The notes beneath the pieces are model-generated. The model was not told the DNA's origin. It saw nothing but the letters and a program-made list of their open reading frames with translations, and ran no database searches. This document shows, one piece after another, positions 60,672-64,000 of a stretch of 64,000 bases of DNA. A program made the position numbers and the translations under genes. The stretch lies in contig NZ_CP076326.1 in the NCBI RefSeq assembly GCF_018771565.1, positions 1,736,001 through 1,800,000 on the forward strand, read 5' to 3'. This DNA comes from Thermoflexus hugenholtzii (GTDB taxonomy: Bacteria > Chloroflexota > Anaerolineae > Thermoflexales > Thermoflexaceae). Position 1 is the first letter of the stretch, and every line of letters begins with the position of its first letter.

Positions 60672-61173
60672 GCGACCGGCAGGGAACGGCGATTCCTTCG
60701 AGCCGCGCATCGTCGCTTTCTTCTGCAACTGGTGCACCTACACGGCGGCCGATCTGGCAGGGACCGCCCGCATGACCTATGCGCCCAACATCCGGATCAT
60801 CCGTCTGATGTGCTCCGGGCGGATGGATCCTCAGTTCGTCCTGGCCGCCTTCCGCCAGGGCGCCGACGGCGTCCTCATCGGCGGATGTCACCCGGGCGAT
60901 TGCCATTACCAGGAGGGCAACTACAAAGCCCTGCGCCGTTACCTGTTGCTGAAACGCCTGCTGCGGGACCTGGGCATCGAAGAGGAGCGCCTGCGGCTGG
61001 TCTGGATCTCCGCCTCCGAAGGAGACCGCGTCCAGAAGGTGGCGAACGAGTTCACGGAGACCATCCGCCGGCTGGGGCCCCTGCGCCTGGCTCCGCGGCC
61101 CGGGCGGATCCACCTCCCGGCGCCCGCCCAGCCCGAGCCCCAGCCCGCCGTCCGGGAAGGAGCGCAGCCATGA
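60664..61173 (+). CDS. mvhD: MvhD-like [2Fe-2S] subunit
   Basis: 169 aa; connects the hydrogenase to HdrA. MvhD/FrhD Cys pattern FFCNWCTYTAAD, LMCSGRMDP and IGGCHPGDCHYQEGN. ATG 60664 lies within the hdrA end; the stop overlaps mvhG as ATGA. C-terminal ~30 residues are Pro-rich. Confidence 0.9.
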   Translation: MSERPAGNGDSFEPRIVAFFCNWCTYTAADLAGTARMTYAPNIRIIRLMCSGRMDPQFVLAAFRQGADGVLIGGCHPGDCHYQEGNYKALRRYLLLKRLLRDLGIEEERLRLVWISASEGDRVQKVANEFTETIRRLGPLRLAPRPGRIHLPAPAQPEPQPAVREGAQP

Positions 61174-62165
61174 GCAAGCCGAAGGTGGCTTTCTACTGGT
61201 GCGCCTCCTGCGGGGGCTGCGAGGAGGCCATCGTCGACCTGGCCGAGGAGATCCTCCAGGTCGTGGAGGCGGTGGAGATCGCCTTCTGGCCGGTGGCCCT
61301 GGACTTCAAGCGGGAGGACGTGGAACGGCTGGCGGACGGGGAGCTGGCCGCCGCCTTCATCAACGGCGCCATTCGGACATCGGAGCAGGCTGAGATGGCG
61401 CATCTCCTGCGCGCCAAGGCCCGCCTCCTCATCGCCTTCGGCAGCTGCTCCCATATGGGCGGCGTCCCCGGGCTGGCCAACCTCTTCGACCGGGAGGAGA
61501 TCCTCCGTTACGTCTATGAAGAAGCGCCCACGGTCCACAACCCCCAGCGGGTGCGCCCGGAGACGCGCATCGAGGTGGACGAGGGCCTGCTCACCTTGCC
61601 CGCCTTCGACGAAGCCGTTCGCACCCTGGACCAGACCGTAGAGGTCGATTACTACCTGCCGGGCTGTCCCCCGCCGGTGGGGCTGATCCGAAGCGCCCTC
61701 CAGGCGCTCCTGGAGGGGCGGCTGCCGCCCAGGGGCTCCGTGCTGGCCCCGGACGTGGCCCTGTGTGCCGAGTGCCCCCGCAAGCCCACCAAGCCGGAGC
61801 GGCTGGCGCTGAAGGACCTGAAGCGTCCCCATCAGGTCCTCATCGACCCGCAGACCTGCCTGCTGGCCCAGGGGATCATCTGCCTGGGCCCGGCGACCCG
61901 CAGCGGCTGCGGGGCCGCCTGCATCCAGGGGAACATGCCCTGCACCGGCTGTCTGGGGCCCACCAGCCGCGTCCTGGACGGCGGCGCGAAGGCCCTCTCC
62001 GCCCTGGCCTCGCTGCTGGACGCCACCGAGGAGGCGGAGATCGAGCGCATCCTGGAAGGCATCCCTGACCCAGTCGGCCTGTTTTATCGCTACAGCCTCC
62101 CGGCCTCGCTGCTCCACCGGCGGGCCGGGAACGGCCGGCGCGTCCAGGAAGGGAGGACCCGATGA
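61170..62165 (+). CDS. mvhG: [NiFe]-hydrogenase small subunit, group 3c (MvhG-like)
   Basis: 331 aa. Proximal-cluster Cys in YWCASCGGCEEA, GSCSHMGGVPG and LPGCPPPVGL, then two more clusters in the C-terminal part (LCAECPRKP, CLGPATRSGCGAACI, MPCTGCLGP). No Tat signal, so cytoplasmic, as expected for group 3. Overlaps mvhD and mvhA by 4 bases each. Confidence 0.92.
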   Translation: MSKPKVAFYWCASCGGCEEAIVDLAEEILQVVEAVEIAFWPVALDFKREDVERLADGELAAAFINGAIRTSEQAEMAHLLRAKARLLIAFGSCSHMGGVPGLANLFDREEILRYVYEEAPTVHNPQRVRPETRIEVDEGLLTLPAFDEAVRTLDQTVEVDYYLPGCPPPVGLIRSALQALLEGRLPPRGSVLAPDVALCAECPRKPTKPERLALKDLKRPHQVLIDPQTCLLAQGIICLGPATRSGCGAACIQGNMPCTGCLGPTSRVLDGGAKALSALASLLDATEEAEIERILEGIPDPVGLFYRYSLPASLLHRRAGNGRRVQEGRTR

Positions 62166-63628
62166 GCCGTCGTGAGATCGTGATCGACCCGATCACCCGC
62201 CTGGAAGGGCACGGCAAGATCCACATCTTCCTGAACGAAAAAGGGGATGTGGAACGGGCTTACTTCCAGGTCCCGGAGCTGCGGGGCTTCGAGAAGTTCG
62301 TGGTCGGCCGTCCCGCCGAGGAGATGCCCCAGATCACCTCCCGGATCTGCGGGGTCTGCCCCACCGCCCATCACATGGCGGCCACCAAAGCCCTGGATGA
62401 CCTGTATCAGGTGGAGCCCCCGCCGGCGGCGAAGAAGATCCGCGAGCTGATCTACTGCACCTTCATGGTCGAAGACCATGCCCTGCACTTCTACTTCCTG
62501 GGCGGGCCCGATTTCGTCGTCGGCCCGACAGCGCCCCGCGCCGAACGGAACATCCTGGGGGTCCTGGCCCGCGTCGGCCTGGAGATCGGGCGGGAGGTGA
62601 TCGGGCTGCGCAAACAGCTGCGCGATCTCATCACCCGGGTGGGCGGCAAGGTCATCCATCCGGTCTTCGGGCTCCCCGGCGGCATCGCCAAAGCCCTTAC
62701 CCCGGAGGACCGCGAGGCCTTCCTGGCCGGAGCCGATCGGGCCGTCGAGTTCGCCCTCTTCAGCCTGAAGCTGTTTGAGGACATCGTCCTCAAGAACCCG
62801 CAGTATGTGGAATGGATCCGCTCGGAGGCCTACACCCACCGCACCTACTACATGGGCCTGGTGGACGAACGAAACCGGGTGAACTTCTACGACGGATGGC
62901 TCCGGGTGGTGGACCCCCAGGGGCGGGAGTTCCTGAAGTTCCCGGCCCGCGACTACCTCCGGCATATCGCCGAGCATGTGGAGCCGTGGAGCTACATCAA
63001 GTTCTGTTACCTCCGGGATGTCGGATGGAAAGGCTTCACCGACGGGCCGGAAAGCGGGATTTACAGCGTGGCCCCGCTGGCGCGCCTGAACGCCGCGGAG
63101 GGCATGGCCACCCCGCGGGCTCAGGAGGCGTATGAGCAGTTCTACGCCACCCTGGGCGGCAAGCCGGTCCACCACACCCTGGCCAACCACTGGGCTCGCC
63201 TCATCGAGCTGCTCTACGCCGCCGAGCGGATGCAGGAGCTGGCGCGCGATCCCGAGATCCTGGACCCGCACGTGCGGAACCTGCCTGCGGCTACCCCCCG
63301 CGAAGGGATCGGGGTGGTGGAAGCGCCCCGCGGCACGCTGATCCACCATTACGAGACCGACGAGCGGGGGATCATCACCCGGGCCAATCTCATCGTCGCC
63401 ACCCAGAACAACGCCGCCCGCATCGCGATGTCTGTCGACAAGGCCGCCCGCTCCGTAATCCGGGGAGGGGTGGTCGACGATGGCCTCCTGAACCTGGTGG
63501 AGATGGCCTTCCGGGCCTATGACCCGTGCCACGGCTGCGCCACCCACGCCCTCCCCGGCCAGATGCCTCTCCTCATCCGGATCTATAACCCGCGCGGAGA
63601 GCTCGTCCGCGAGCTCCGCCGGGATTAA
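62162..63628 (+). CDS. mvhA: [NiFe]-hydrogenase large subunit, group 3c (MvhA-like)
   Basis: 488 aa, carries the Ni-Fe site. L1 motif SRICGVCPTAHH and L2 motif DPCHGCATHALPG are both complete, with IDPITRLEGHG at the N-terminus. The residues after the L2 His (about 26) form the tail removed by the maturation protease encoded next. H2 oxidation is coupled here to Hdr. Confidence 0.94.
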   Translation: MSRREIVIDPITRLEGHGKIHIFLNEKGDVERAYFQVPELRGFEKFVVGRPAEEMPQITSRICGVCPTAHHMAATKALDDLYQVEPPPAAKKIRELIYCTFMVEDHALHFYFLGGPDFVVGPTAPRAERNILGVLARVGLEIGREVIGLRKQLRDLITRVGGKVIHPVFGLPGGIAKALTPEDREAFLAGADRAVEFALFSLKLFEDIVLKNPQYVEWIRSEAYTHRTYYMGLVDERNRVNFYDGWLRVVDPQGREFLKFPARDYLRHIAEHVEPWSYIKFCYLRDVGWKGFTDGPESGIYSVAPLARLNAAEGMATPRAQEAYEQFYATLGGKPVHHTLANHWARLIELLYAAERMQELARDPEILDPHVRNLPAATPREGIGVVEAPRGTLIHHYETDERGIITRANLIVATQNNAARIAMSVDKAARSVIRGGVVDDGLLNLVEMAFRAYDPCHGCATHALPGQMPLLIRIYNPRGELVRELRRD

Positions 63629-63657
63629 ACGGGAGGGCGTCCGATTGGGGATGCAAC

Positions 63658-64000
63658 ATGGCGATCCTGATCCTGGGGCTCGGGAACGATCTCCTCGGCG
63701 ATGACCGGATTGGGTTGCTCGCCGCCCGGGCCCTGCGCGACCTCCTGCAGGGCCAGGAAGGGATCGAGATTGTGGAAAGCGAGGGCTCCGGCCTGGCCCT
63801 GCTGGATCTCATGGCCGGCTACGAGCGGGCCATCGTGATCGACGCGATCCAGACCGGACAGGTTCCCCCCGGGACGATCCTGGAATGGACGGTGAGGGAG
63901 CCTCTCCCGGTCCGGGCTCCCTCCCCCCACGCCACAGGCCTCCCCGAGCTTTTGGCTGTTGCCCGGGCGCTTCGGATCCCCTTCCCCGAGGAGATTCGAA
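63658..64000 (+). CDS. Hydrogenase maturation protease, 3' end outside window
   Basis: Endopeptidase (HycI/HyaD family) that removes the C-terminal tail of the large subunit after Ni insertion. ATG 63658 reads AILILGLGNDLLGDDRIGLL with the family GxGNxLxxDD motif, a Ni-sensing Asp in AIVIDAIQTGQ and His in SPHATGLPELL. Translation is open to the window end. 29 bp after mvhA. Confidence 0.9.
   Translation, partial: MAILILGLGNDLLGDDRIGLLAARALRDLLQGQEGIEIVESEGSGLALLDLMAGYERAIVIDAIQTGQVPPGTILEWTVREPLPVRAPSPHATGLPELLAVARALRIPFPEEIR

Overview
The window is GC-rich DNA with strong codon bias, no rRNA and no visible phage structural genes. The gene content (an archaeal-type phosphoglycerate mutase, many Pro/Thr-linker surface proteins, an S12 protein with a long internal insertion, a bacterial Hdr-Mvh hydrogenase cluster, RHS core proteins with YLPLV-type segments) suggests a thermophilic member of the Chloroflexota, perhaps Thermoflexus-like. 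That assignment is an inference from gene content, not a database result.

Layout. 1-7.9 kb (minus strand): a polyamine unit, agmatinase (speB) followed by the spermidine/putrescine ABC transporter potA-potB-potC, then a cell-wall amidase that runs off the window; upstream lie a zinc-ribbon membrane protein and a membrane glycosyltransferase. 8-22.3 kb (plus): phosphoglycerate mutase, M28 peptidase lipoprotein, an HTH regulator followed by two large secreted proteins, LLM-class oxidoreductase, thioesterase, an orphan CoxM-like flavoprotein, a repeat-rich gap, relA/spoT, tRNA-Glu, a polysaccharide deacetylase and a pseudouridine synthase. 22.3-28.7 kb: DUF2442 protein, rpsL with its own strong promoter, an MFS transporter, an unknown protein, a C39 peptidase with TPR-like C-terminus, spermidine synthase and tRNA-Lys.

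28.9-46.4 kb (minus) is the accessory centrepiece: an RHS polymorphic-toxin locus. A large RHS gene (frameshifted in this assembly) with a nuclease-like tip and an overlapping immunity candidate is followed by a tandem series of displaced cassettes, each built as RHS-core fragment, toxin tip, small immunity candidate. There are seven toxin/immunity pairs in five tip families. Two families are duplicated, 320-430 bp blocks are almost identical between modules, and an IS1-family element with a 9-bp target duplication sits between modules 1 and 2.

46.6-52.3 kb (minus): a histidine operon hisH-hisA-hisF-hisIE-hisD interrupted by a translationally coupled MntA/HepT toxin-antitoxin pair and a YhhQ-family queuosine-precursor transporter. 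52.4-54.3 kb: nrfHA, for ammonia-forming nitrite reduction. 54.5-56.2 kb: a membrane-anchored clan GH-A glycoside hydrolase. 56.5-57 kb: an 80-bp palindromic element (second copy at 17.9 kb), two tandem strong promoters, a candidate structured RNA and tRNA-Met.

57.2-64 kb (plus): hdrCBA-mvhDGA plus a hydrogenase maturation protease, a tightly overlapped operon for a group 3c [NiFe]-hydrogenase/heterodisulfide-reductase-like electron-bifurcating complex, preceded by two CRP/FNR-type palindromes spaced 22 bp apart. With NrfHA it suggests an anaerobic or microaerobic, H2- and nitrite-using metabolism.
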